This document shows positions 1 through 6,179 of a stretch of 14,008 nucleotides of DNA, one piece after another. Origin of the DNA: Bacillota bacterium (GTDB taxonomy: Bacteria; Bacillota; Clostridia; Christensenellales; CAG-138); assembly GCA_023426265.1 (NCBI GenBank), contig JAFABA010000191.1, positions 1-14,008 of the forward strand. Direction: 5' to 3'. The translations under genes and the position numbers were made by a program. The notes under the pieces are model-generated. The model saw nothing but the letters and a program-made list of their open reading frames with translations, was not told the origin of the DNA and searched no databases. Each line of letters starts with the position of its first letter. Positions within the stretch are counted from its first letter, which is position 1.

Positions 1-690
1 CCCGTTCCAGTACAGTGCGCGCTTGACGTCCCTGATTTTACAGCAGCAATGCACAATGTCCTTCATATAGGATACGTTGTCCGGCCTGTGCTGTATTAAG
101 GAAAGCAGCCGGTCAAGCGCTTCCTGATAGCGGCCGGAATACATCAGTGCGAGCGCCTGGCAATAGTACGCCTCCAGATTGGACGGGTCCTGTTCATAAG
201 CGATTGTAAATTCCTCCAGCGCCGCGGCGTACGCGCCATCCGTTAGGTAGCAAACGCCAAGGTTCTGGTGGCATTCGGACTGCGTGAACTGGATGCGCAG
301 CGAGCGTTTGTAGTATTTCTTTGCGGTCCGATAATCCCGCACGCTGTCGTAGTATACGCCAAGATAATAAAGCGCGTCCACGTGGAATGAATTCATGCGC
401 TCGGCGCGTTTAAAATATTGCAGCGCCTTCTGGTTTTCATTAAGGGCAAGATATGCGCGGCCCAAATTGAACACCGGGCGAACCCAGTTCGGGTCTTGTG
501 CAATCAACGCTTCAAAGCGGGAAATGGCTTCCTGATAGTTCCCAAGGACCAGCGCACAGCAGCCGATGTAATTGAGGCATTCCTCGGATTCCTCCGCGCG
601 GCTAAACTGTGTAAACAATTCCAGCGCCGTTTCGTAGTTTCCGTTCGCGTAACAATCCTCCGCTTTTTGAAACAACGCTCCGTTCTTCAT
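1..690 (-). CDS. Tetratricopeptide repeat (TPR) protein, 3' end outside window
   Basis: The leftward frame is open for 230 codons from ATG 690 to the window edge, so the C-terminus is missing. The start is supported by a purine-rich Shine-Dalgarno (GGGGGAG) about five bases upstream. The protein begins MKNGALFQKAEDCYANGNYE and consists of consecutive helix pairs of about 34 residues with the TPR pattern (G/A-x-Y/F ... A-L-x-x-F), for example NYQEAISRFEALIAQDPNW and GRYQEALDRLLSLIQHRPDN. There is no signal peptide or membrane segment in the visible part, so it is probably cytoplasmic. TPRs are protein-protein interaction scaffolds and no partner or enzyme domain is visible, so a specific role cannot be given. 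It diverges from the putP-like gene across a 385-bp gap that contains a parS site. Confidence 0.85.
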   Translation of the reverse strand, partial: MKNGALFQKAEDCYANGNYETALELFTQFSRAEESEECLNYIGCCALVLGNYQEAISRFEALIAQDPNWVRPVFNLGRAYLALNENQKALQYFKRAERMNSFHVDALYYLGVYYDSVRDYRTAKKYYKRSLRIQFTQSECHQNLGVCYLTDGAYAAALEEFTIAYEQDPSNLEAYYCQALALMYSGRYQEALDRLLSLIQHRPDNVSYMKDIVHCCCKIRDVKRALYWNG

Positions 691-725
691 TTGGCTCCCC
701 CAACAACAAATACTATCCTGCTTGG

Positions 726-754
726 AGTCTAGCACACCTGTAACAAGCCTACAA
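726..754 (-). promoter_or_regulatory. Candidate promoter of the TPR gene
   Basis: Reading leftward, TTGTAG (754-749), a 17-bp spacer and TAGACT (731-726) form a weak sigma-A type promoter, helped by an extended -10 (TG-C before the hexamer). It lies 36 bases before the TPR start codon. Both hexamers deviate from consensus, so this is a candidate only. Confidence 0.4.
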
Positions 755-782
755 TGCGCCAAATATATGAAAAGGCGGCGAT

Positions 783-798
783 TGTTTCACGTGAAACA
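783..798. promoter_or_regulatory. parS: parS centromere site 1
   Basis: TGTTTCACGTGAAACA is a perfect 16-bp palindrome matching the parS consensus of Bacillus/Clostridium chromosomes (TGTTNCACGTGAAACA). ParB (Spo0J) nucleates here and slides outward as a CTP-dependent clamp, forming the origin-region partition complex. The site lies in the TPR/putP intergenic gap, about 2.2 kb upstream of parA in this window. Confidence 0.95.
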
Positions 799-974
799 TA
801 TGTATGCCATCACTAGAAAAAGAGGCCATTGCCGCGCAGAAAATCGATAGTACGCTGCACCCTGGATGCGTGACAGGAAATGCGCATATCCGCACTTTGC
901 ATGGCCAGGGTTCCGGATTTAATAAACATGCAGCAGATTTTTTGGAATAAAGCATCCCGTCAAGGCAAAAAACA
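799..974. other. Intergenic stretch without a supported gene
   Basis: This is the rest of the 385-bp gap between the TPR gene and the putP-like gene, between parS site 1 and the putP promoter. It is visibly more AT-rich than the genes around it. It holds a 48-codon open frame (804-950, rightward) without a Shine-Dalgarno sequence and with third positions unlike neighbouring genes, which I do not call. No terminator or RNA gene was recognised. Confidence 0.5.
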
Positions 975-1004
975 TTGAACCTTCTATGCATTACAGTTTA
1001 TAAT
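975..1004 (+). promoter_or_regulatory. Sigma-A type promoter of the putP-like gene
   Basis: TTGAAC (975-980) and a perfect TATAAT (999-1004) are separated by 18 bp. Transcription would start near 1011, giving a leader of about 65 nucleotides. No operator is evident between promoter and gene; parS site 1 lies about 180 bp upstream. Confidence 0.7.
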
Positions 1005-1075
1005 GTTGAACATGAGGATAAAGATGCTCATCTTTTCTGTATACGTATCCAAAAAATAAAGTTGGGGGAATGTAA

Positions 1076-2626
1076 ATGAGCGGGGATTCTTTACAGGTAT
1101 TGATCGCCATGTCCTGTTACATGCTGGCGGTCATCGGAATCGGTCTGTATTACGCGAAACGGGCCAATCAAAGCTCGGAAAACTACTTCCTGGGTGGAAG
1201 GAGCCTGGGGCCGTGGATGGCCGCTATGAGTGCGGAAGCTTCGGATATGAGCGGCTGGCTGCTGATGGGCCTCCCGGGCGTCGCTTACTGGCTGGGCCTT
1301 GCCGACGCGTTCTGGACGGCGATCGGCCTTGCGCTGGGAACATATTTGAATTGGCTGTTGGTGGCAAAGCGGTTGCGGCGGTATTCCGTGGTGGCGGGCA
1401 ACGCCATTACCATACCGGAATTTTTCAACAACCGCTTTCATGATAAGAAAAACGGCATCATGAGCATCGCGGCGCTGTTTATCCTTGTGTTCTTCTCGGT
1501 TTACGCCGCAAGCTGCTTTGTTACCTGCGGGAAACTGTTCAGCACTTTGTTTGGGCTTTCCTACCAGAGCATGATGATATTGGGCGCGGTGTTCGTTGTG
1601 GCCTACACATTCTTAGGTGGATTCTTAGCCGAAAGCGCGTCGGACTTCATGCAGGCAATCGTCATGATCATAGCGTTGATCGGCACGCTTATTGTATCCA
1701 CCGCGGCGGCTGGCGGATTGAATGCGGTAGGGGAGAACTTGCAGAACATCCCCGGCTTCCTCGCCTTCTTTGGCATCGCGAGCCCTGAGGTTGTTAACGG
1801 CGTGCAGCAGGCGCAAAATGGGGCGGCCCTGTTTGGCCCTGCGGGTGCGTACGGGTTTCTGACCATACTCTCCACATTATCCTGGGGGCTTGGGTATTTC
1901 GGCATGCCGCAGGTGCTGCTGCGCTTCATGGCGATCCGCAAGGAAGAGGAGCTCAAAAGCTCCCGCCGCATCGCGACGGTGTGGGTGATCATTTCCATGA
2001 CGGCGGCGGTGGCGATTGGGTTGATTGGCCGCGCGTTGTTCCCGGCGGAACTCACCACTGTCGGCCAATCTGAAAACGTATTTATACTGGTCAGCACCAG
2101 GCTGATGCCGCCGCTTATCGCGGGGCTTGCCATGGCAGGGATATTGGCGGCCACCATCAGCTCGTCGGATTCATACCTGCTGATCGCGTCCTCGGCATTC
2201 GCCAAGAACATCTATCAGGGCATTCTTAAAAAACAGGCGACGGACCGGCAGATCATGCGCGTTTCCCGCATCACGCTGCTTGTGATTACGCTTATCGGCA
2301 TACTCATTGCCCTGGATGAAAACAGCGTGATATTCAAGGTGGTGTCCTTCGCGTGGGCGGGCTTTGGCGCGACATTCGGGCCGCTGATGCTCTTCTCCCT
2401 GTTCTGGAAGCGGACTACCCGCTCGGGCGCAATTTCCGGCATGTGCGCGGGTGGCGCGATGGTATTTATATGGAAGCTGCTGATACGCCCCATGGGCGGC
2501 GTGTTCGGCATATACGAGCTGCTGCCCGCGTTCGTCGTTTCCTGCATCGTGATCGTATTGGTCTCGCTGCTGGGCAGGGAGCCTTCCGCCGAGATGCGTG
2601 CCGAGTTTGAGCAGGCGAAGGGCTGA
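1076..2626 (+). CDS. putP: Sodium/solute symporter (SSS family), PutP-like
   Basis: This 516-residue polytopic membrane protein belongs to the sodium:solute symporter family and most resembles the sodium/proline symporter PutP (about 500 residues in E. coli). It would use the sodium gradient to import proline or a related solute. The family core is visible near residues 37-61 (YFLGGRSLGPW, then EASDMSGW); Asp57 corresponds to the Asp55 sodium-site region of E. coli PutP. Around a dozen hydrophobic segments span the chain, and the TM8-like stretch reads AATISSSDSYLL. The start at 1076 has GGGGGA seven bases upstream and a good promoter. The gene is monocistronic by layout and lies between two identical parS sites. 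The family call is firm; proline as the substrate is inferred, since the TM8 motif is not identical to enterobacterial PutP. Confidence 0.87.
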   Translation: MSGDSLQVLIAMSCYMLAVIGIGLYYAKRANQSSENYFLGGRSLGPWMAAMSAEASDMSGWLLMGLPGVAYWLGLADAFWTAIGLALGTYLNWLLVAKRLRRYSVVAGNAITIPEFFNNRFHDKKNGIMSIAALFILVFFSVYAASCFVTCGKLFSTLFGLSYQSMMILGAVFVVAYTFLGGFLAESASDFMQAIVMIIALIGTLIVSTAAAGGLNAVGENLQNIPGFLAFFGIASPEVVNGVQQAQNGAALFGPAGAYGFLTILSTLSWGLGYFGMPQVLLRFMAIRKEEELKSSRRIATVWVIISMTAAVAIGLIGRALFPAELTTVGQSENVFILVSTRLMPPLIAGLAMAGILAATISSSDSYLLIASSAFAKNIYQGILKKQATDRQIMRVSRITLLVITLIGILIALDENSVIFKVVSFAWAGFGATFGPLMLFSLFWKRTTRSGAISGMCAGGAMVFIWKLLIRPMGGVFGIYELLPAFVVSCIVIVLVSLLGREPSAEMRAEFEQAKG

Positions 2627-2660
2627 GTTTGGGCTAAAGCATACACAATAAGCTGTTCAT

Positions 2661-2702
2661 GGGCGGGATATATTGTTTCACGTGAAACAATATATCCTGC
2701 CC
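2661..2702. repeat. 42-bp palindrome centred on parS site 2
   Basis: The two 21-base arms mirror each other around CAC|GTG (centre 2681/2682) with a single non-Watson-Crick pair (G2665 with T2698, a G-U pair in RNA). The central 16 bp are parS; the flanks extend the symmetry by 13 bp on each side. It lies 35 bp after the putP-like stop codon, so as RNA it would make a very stable stem at the end of that transcript. The nearest T-run is about 20 bases further on, so it is not a textbook intrinsic terminator. Confidence 0.85.
2674..2689. promoter_or_regulatory. parS: parS centromere site 2
   Basis: This is the same perfect TGTTTCACGTGAAACA palindrome as site 1, 1.9 kb away and 275 bp upstream of the parA start. 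It matches the Firmicutes parS consensus and is the loading site for the ParB encoded downstream. Confidence 0.95.
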
Positions 2703-2743
2703 GGTTGTTATAGCCCCACTGCTTTTTTTAAAGACTTTACGCC

Positions 2744-2772
2744 TATACACCCGCCAAAAAATAGCCTATAAT
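2744..2772 (+). promoter_or_regulatory. Candidate promoter of parA-parB
   Basis: TATACA (2744-2749) and a perfect TATAAT (2767-2772) are 17 bp apart. The -35 matches TTGACA at four of six positions. The expected start near 2779 would place the 47-codon upstream frame (2823-2963) inside the mRNA. The promoter is about 55 bp from parS site 2, close enough for ParB loading to influence it. Confidence 0.55.
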
Positions 2773-2822
2773 GGTTTTGTACGCCAAAAACAATACAACA
2801 TATAGAGCGGAATTAGAGATCA

Positions 2823-2963
2823 ATGCAGGAAATGAATATGGATGTAACCCCGGTCGGGCCGCAGCCGACGCTGTTCATAGAGCCGGGGTTCGTTGAAAAC
2901 TGGCTTGCCTGTGTGGAGAAAGACAGCGAGGCTGCAGGCTTACGGAACAAAAGGAGTACGGAT
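2823..2963 (+). other. Open frame continuous with parA: leader or N-terminal extension
   Basis: Forty-seven codons from ATG 2823 run without a stop directly into the parA frame; the preceding in-frame stop is TAG at 2814. Its codons end mostly in G or C, especially over 2844-2880, like real genes around it. Starts at 2823, 2832 and 2838 are possible; only 2838 has a weak AGGA in front. It could be translated as a 42-47 residue extension of ParA, or be untranslated leader. I recognise no domain (it starts MQEMNMDVTPVGPQPTLFIE). Confidence 0.4.
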
Positions 2964-3728
2964 ATGGCAAAGATCATCGCCATTGCGAACCAGAAGGGCG
3001 GGGTGGGCAAGACGACCACCGCCGTAAACCTTTCCGCATGCGTCGCGGAGCAGAAAAAGCGCGTATTGCTTGTGGATTTGGACCCGCAGGGCAATTCCAC
3101 CAGCGGCCTGGGGGTGGATAAGGAGGGCGTCCGGAAATCCACCTACGATATTTTGATCAACCGCATACCCACCCCGGAAGTTAAAATTATGACCGGCACG
3201 CCTCTTTTACATATCCTTCCTGCCAAGATCGAGCTTGCGGGCGCGGAAGTGGAACTGGTGGGCATGATGGCGCGCGAACACGTGTTAAAGCGCGCGCTCG
3301 AAAGCGTTCAGGCGGAGTATGACTATATATTCATCGATTGCCCGCCGTCGCTGGGATTGCTGACGCTCAACGCGCTCACCGCCGCAAACACACTTTTAGT
3401 GCCCATCCAGTGCGAATTTTACGCGCTTGAAGGGTTATCGCAGCTAATGAACACCGTTAAGCTGGTGCGTATGCACTTAAATCCCGCTTTGGATGTGGAA
3501 GGCGTGGTGCTCACCATGTACGATGCAAGAACCAACCTTTCCACCCAGGTGGTCTCCGAGGTGAAGAAGTTCTTTAAAAACAAGGTCTACGACACCATCA
3601 TCCCTCGCTCGGTCAGATTGGGCGAAGCGCCGAGCTTCGGCCTGCCCATCACCTCATACGATCCCAAGAGCGTCGGCGCAATCGCGTACAGCAAGCTTGC
3701 GCAGGAGCTTTTGGAGAAGGAGGCGTAA
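2964..3728 (+). CDS. parA: Chromosome partitioning ATPase ParA/Soj
   Basis: This 254-residue protein is the Walker-type ATPase of the chromosomal ParABS system, matching Bacillus Soj in length. It binds DNA non-specifically as an ATP dimer and is released by ParB-stimulated hydrolysis; in Bacillus it also acts on DnaA. The deviant Walker A is KGGVGKTT (residues 11-18) with the signature Lys11, followed by VDLDPQGN (37-44) and the Walker B YIFIDCPPSLG (121-131). I chose ATG 2964 over the longer in-frame start at 2823 because AAGGAG (2951-2956) sits seven bases upstream and the protein then begins MAKIIAIANQKGGVGKTT as in the family. The Shine-Dalgarno of parB lies inside the 3' end of this gene, so the pair is co-translated. 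Confidence 0.95.
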   Translation: MAKIIAIANQKGGVGKTTTAVNLSACVAEQKKRVLLVDLDPQGNSTSGLGVDKEGVRKSTYDILINRIPTPEVKIMTGTPLLHILPAKIELAGAEVELVGMMAREHVLKRALESVQAEYDYIFIDCPPSLGLLTLNALTAANTLLVPIQCEFYALEGLSQLMNTVKLVRMHLNPALDVEGVVLTMYDARTNLSTQVVSEVKKFFKNKVYDTIIPRSVRLGEAPSFGLPITSYDPKSVGAIAYSKLAQELLEKEA

Positions 3729-3731
3729 CAC

Positions 3732-4604
3732 ATGGCGGGCATGAAAAAACCAACGGGGCTTGGGCGCGGTCTTGACGCGCTGCTGGGGGATTTTGACGCG
3801 ACAGCCAGGCCGGACGCGGCAGGCGTAAGAGAACTTGACATCTCTAAGCTGTACCCCAACCCCGACCAGCCGCGCAAAGAATTTGACAAAGAACGTCTGG
3901 AGGAGCTTGCGGGCTCCTTAAAGCGCCACGGCATGGTACAGCCCATCGTTGCGCGCAAAAACGGGGACCGGTACATGATTGTCACCGGCGAGCGCCGTTA
4001 CCGCGCCGCGAAGCTCGCAGGCTTAGAGAAGGTGCCCGTGGTGGTGCGGGACTTCGGTACGGATGAAATTTTAGAGATCGCGCTCATCGAAAACATCCAG
4101 CGTGAGAACCTCAACCCCATAGAGGAGGCTGCCGCCATTTCTTTTTTGATGCAGCAGCACGATCTCACGCAGGAGGAAGTATCCGAGCGCCTAAGTAAAT
4201 CCCGCCCGGCGGTGGCAAACGCGCTTCGCCTATTGAACCTGCCCGAGCCGGTCAAAAAGCTCGTGCGCTCCGGCGCGCTTTCCGCTGGGCATGGACGCGC
4301 GCTCGCCGTGCTGGAGGACGCCGCCGTGCAGGAACGCCTGGCCCGGCAGGCGGCGGAAAGCCGCTGCTCCGTGCGCGCCATGGAGCAGATGGTAAAGGTC
4401 GCGGCAGGGGAGGAGGCCAGAGAGAAAAAGCCCCGCAAAGAAAAGCCCGTGGACGCCGACCTTTACGACGCGGAGGAGCGCATGCGCGAGCGCCTGGGCA
4501 CCAAGGTAAAGATTACCGGCGGCAAAAAACGCGGCAAGATCGTGATTGAATATTTCAGCGCCGACGCGCTGCAGGATATCTACGAGGCGATATTGGGAAG
4601 ATAG
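3732..4604 (+). CDS. parB: Chromosome partitioning CTPase ParB/Spo0J
   Basis: This 290-residue ParB binds parS and spreads as a CTP-dependent DNA clamp to build the partition complex and load SMC. The N-terminal ParA-activating segment is GLGRGLDALL (9-18). The CTP-binding motifs are GERRYRAA (86-93) and ENIQRENLNP (120-129). The helix-turn-helix that reads parS is around 145-168 (LTQEEVSERLSKSRPAVANA). A lysine-rich linker (about 224-240) leads to the C-terminal dimer domain. The start at 3732 has AAGGAGG upstream and follows parA by three bases. Two perfect parS targets lie upstream, so the system appears complete. Noc is distinguished by its different site, which was not seen; the parA partner and the parS sites favour Spo0J. 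Confidence 0.95.
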   Translation: MAGMKKPTGLGRGLDALLGDFDATARPDAAGVRELDISKLYPNPDQPRKEFDKERLEELAGSLKRHGMVQPIVARKNGDRYMIVTGERRYRAAKLAGLEKVPVVVRDFGTDEILEIALIENIQRENLNPIEEAAAISFLMQQHDLTQEEVSERLSKSRPAVANALRLLNLPEPVKKLVRSGALSAGHGRALAVLEDAAVQERLARQAAESRCSVRAMEQMVKVAAGEEAREKKPRKEKPVDADLYDAEERMRERLGTKVKITGGKKRGKIVIEYFSADALQDIYEAILGR

Positions 4605-4626
4605 AGCAAGAATTACTGATAACTAC

Positions 4627-4651
4627 AAAGGAGGCAGGGGCCTCTTTTTTT
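4627..4651 (+). terminator. Intrinsic terminator of parA-parB
   Basis: AAAGGAGGC and GCCTCTTTT can pair (nine pairs, one G-U) around the loop AGGG, and seven T residues (4645-4651) follow the stem core. It lies 22 bases after the parB stop and before the next promoter at 4653. Confidence 0.85.
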
Positions 4652-4652
4652 A

Positions 4653-4681
4653 TTGACGGCATAAAATTTATGTGGTATATT
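4653..4681 (+). promoter_or_regulatory. Promoter of the DUF3796-XRE-M23 operon
   Basis: TTGACG (4653-4658) and TATATT (4676-4681) are 17 bp apart, a good sigma-A match. The -10 box is inside the left arm of a long inverted repeat, so a protein bound there would block the polymerase. Expected start is near 4688. Confidence 0.65.
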
Positions 4682-4710
4682 TCTAACATAAAGTTGGAAA
4701 TATACCACAT
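4670..4710. promoter_or_regulatory. 41-bp inverted repeat, likely operator for the XRE repressor
   Basis: Arms of 18 bases (4670-4687, ATGTGGTATATTTCTAAC; 4693-4710, GTTGGAAATATACCACAT) are complementary except for T4684/G4696, which would pair as U-G in RNA. The loop is ATAAA. The dyad covers the -10 box, the start point and ends exactly at the GGAGG Shine-Dalgarno. A DNA operator for the protein encoded at 5065 is the simplest reading; an RNA hairpin next to the ribosome site is possible too. Confidence 0.7.
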
Positions 4711-4720
4711 GGAGGACATC

Positions 4721-5062
4721 ATGAAATGCAATCCTTTGGGCTTTTTATCTCTTCTGTCATTGCTGGGCGTATTAGGATTGGCGATAGGCGACAAGAGCAT
4801 GCTGAGCGCATTTGGGTTTCTTGTTTACATTCGTTATTTCTTTGTAACGCCGGATGAAATGTTCATGCATACCGTCCGAAGATCCGCAAGTATCGGCTTC
4901 TTTTCAGGCGTTGCGGCGACCGGCATCGCATTGGCGCTGCGCGCGCTTGCGCCGGAGTTGGTTACGGGCCGCATGGTGCTTTCGGCCTGTTTCGTTGTTT
5001 CCGTACTCTCCTTTACGGGCGCGCTGGTGGTGCTGGAGCTGCGGGAGCAGCGGGGAGAGTAA
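4721..5062 (+). CDS. Small membrane protein, DUF3796 family
   Basis: This 113-residue protein (begins MKCNPLGFLS) has about four hydrophobic segments (roughly 5-22, 28-42, 56-75, 86-106) and the motif FFVTPDE at 40-46, which I recognise from DUF3796, a Firmicutes family of unknown function often encoded beside XRE regulators. The start at 4721 is preceded five bases upstream by GGAGG (4711-4715); an upstream in-frame ATG at 4670 lies within the promoter/operator dyad and is excluded. It is the first gene of a tight operon; the XRE start codon follows its stop by two bases. Its function is unknown. Membrane location is clear from hydrophobicity; the family assignment comes from memory of the motif. 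Confidence 0.8.
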   Translation: MKCNPLGFLSLLSLLGVLGLAIGDKSMLSAFGFLVYIRYFFVTPDEMFMHTVRRSASIGFFSGVAATGIALALRALAPELVTGRMVLSACFVVSVLSFTGALVVLELREQRGE

Positions 5063-5064
5063 CC

Positions 5065-5274
5065 ATGGCGCTCATCACAAAAATGCGTGAATACCGCGCA
5101 AAACACAATATGAAGCAGGAGGAGCTTGCCGCTTTGGTGGGCGTGCGGCGGGAAACCATTGTCAATCTGGAGAACGGGCGATATAATCCCTCCTTAAAGC
5201 TGGCGATGGATGTCGCAAAGGTATTCTCCTGCACGGTGGAGGAGCTGTTTCATTTCAGCGGGGAGGAAGCATGA
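5065..5274 (+). CDS. XRE/Cro-family transcriptional regulator
   Basis: This 69-residue protein is essentially one Cro/CI-type helix-turn-helix domain: MKQEELAALVGVRRETIVNL (16-35) contains the two key helices and is followed by the typical ENGRYNPS turn and the helix pair ending in CTVEELF. This is the usual length for the stand-alone YozG-like group. Such proteins bind inverted repeats as dimers and usually repress their own operon; the 41-bp dyad over the operon promoter is the obvious target. The start uses a GGGGAG in the end of the DUF3796 gene, and the stop overlaps the next start (ATGA at 5271-5274), so all three genes are probably translationally coupled. Confidence 0.9.
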   Translation: MALITKMREYRAKHNMKQEELAALVGVRRETIVNLENGRYNPSLKLAMDVAKVFSCTVEELFHFSGEEA

Positions 5275-6140
5275 GAAGCAGAGCGATGCGTATCTTTTCC
5301 GGATTGAAGTATGTGGGCCTGCTTGGCCTGCCCGGCTTGGTCTTTAAACATCCGGTATTCGATTACCTGTGGCTGTTCTGGCTCTTTGGTTTGTTGGAAA
5401 TTCTCTGTAACGCACCGTTGTTTGTGCAATCTCTCGGGCAAATCTGGGGGATGATATATGTCCCCCTGCGCTATGGAAAAAACATTCCCGGCAAAGACAA
5501 TTACCGCTGCAAAATTCAATATTCCCTGCCGTTTTTCGGCGCCTGGACGGTGGTGAACGGCAGTGTGGAAAAAGAGTATTCCCATTCCTGGGATATCCCT
5601 GTGCAGCGCTATGCATATGACTTTATTGTGCTGGATGAATCCGGTAAAAGCCACGCGGGGGATACGAAGCAGGCGGAAAGTTACCACTGCTACGGCAGAG
5701 AGATTTTAGCGCCTGCGGATGGAGAAGTAGCAGAATTACAGGGGAACTACAAGGAAAGCCGTATTTCCGGGGACGGCCGGGCGGATTGCGCCGCTCCTGA
5801 TATGCGCGGCAACTACATCCTTATCCGCCACGCGCAAGGGGAATATAGTTTGCTGGCGCATTTGCAGCCGGGCAGCATAAACGTAAAGGTGGGGGAGACG
5901 GTCAAGCGGGGACAGGGTATCGCCCGCTGCGGGAACTCCGGCAACAGCTCCGAGCCGCACCTGCACTTTCAACTGCAGAACGGCGTGAGTTTTACTTGCT
6001 CGGCAGGACTCCCGATTACATTTACAGATGTTGCAGCCGCTTCTGTTCCCAACTACGCCGCAATGGACCCGCGGCCTGTACCGCCCATGCCCGCACAACC
6101 GGGGCATATTGCGCGCGGACAGCTTGTACGCAATATTTAG
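5271..6140 (+). CDS. Membrane-anchored M23 (LytM-like) metallopeptidase domain protein
   Basis: This 289-residue protein has an N-terminal region with two hydrophobic stretches (about 12-25 and 31-65) and a C-terminal M23/LytM fold (about 110-240). M23 enzymes cleave cell-wall peptide bridges using zinc. Visible hallmarks are ILAPADGEV (145-153), LLAHL (194-198, His197) and EPHLHFQL (228-235) with the HxH pair His230/His232. The first zinc-ligand motif, normally HxxxD, reads R113-Y-A-Y-D117, so the histidine appears replaced. Either another residue serves (His105 of SHSWD is nearby) or the domain is not a classical hydrolase. The start has GGGAGG at 5261-5266 and overlaps the XRE stop by four bases. 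The extracytoplasmic site is inferred. The pro-rich C-terminal tail (265-280) has no recognised role. Confidence 0.8.
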   Translation: MRSRAMRIFSGLKYVGLLGLPGLVFKHPVFDYLWLFWLFGLLEILCNAPLFVQSLGQIWGMIYVPLRYGKNIPGKDNYRCKIQYSLPFFGAWTVVNGSVEKEYSHSWDIPVQRYAYDFIVLDESGKSHAGDTKQAESYHCYGREILAPADGEVAELQGNYKESRISGDGRADCAAPDMRGNYILIRHAQGEYSLLAHLQPGSINVKVGETVKRGQGIARCGNSGNSSEPHLHFQLQNGVSFTCSAGLPITFTDVAAASVPNYAAMDPRPVPPMPAQPGHIARGQLVRNI

Positions 6141-6150
6141 CAAATAAAAA

Positions 6151-6174
6151 CGGGGGACGCAGAAGCGCTCCCCG
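6151..6174. terminator. Bidirectional hairpin terminator between convergent genes
   Basis: CGGGG...CCCCG with an inner CGC/GCG pairing (one G-U, one A-C mismatch, loop AGAA) forms a 10-pair stem. Leftward it is followed by TTTTT-A-TTT, a good terminator tail for the acetyltransferase gene that ends at 6180. Rightward the tail is poor (CATTCTTAT), so it serves the M23 operon less well. Confidence 0.7.
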
Positions 6175-6179
6175 CATTC

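Noticed and set aside
374..389. CACGTG core within the TPR gene resembling parS
   Set aside because: Only about 9 of 16 positions match parS; the core alone is common in GC-rich coding sequence.
804..950. 48-codon rightward open frame between parS site 1 and the putP promoter
   Set aside because: No ribosome site before the ATG, and third codon positions are not GC-rich like genes on either side. It would need conservation evidence.
749..991. 80-codon leftward frame across parS site 1
   Set aside because: It contains the parS palindrome and the putP promoter on the other strand, has no good ribosome site, and shows no recognisable domain.
3274..3289. CACGTG core within parA as a further parS
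   Set aside because: Flanks do not match the consensus beyond the hexamer.
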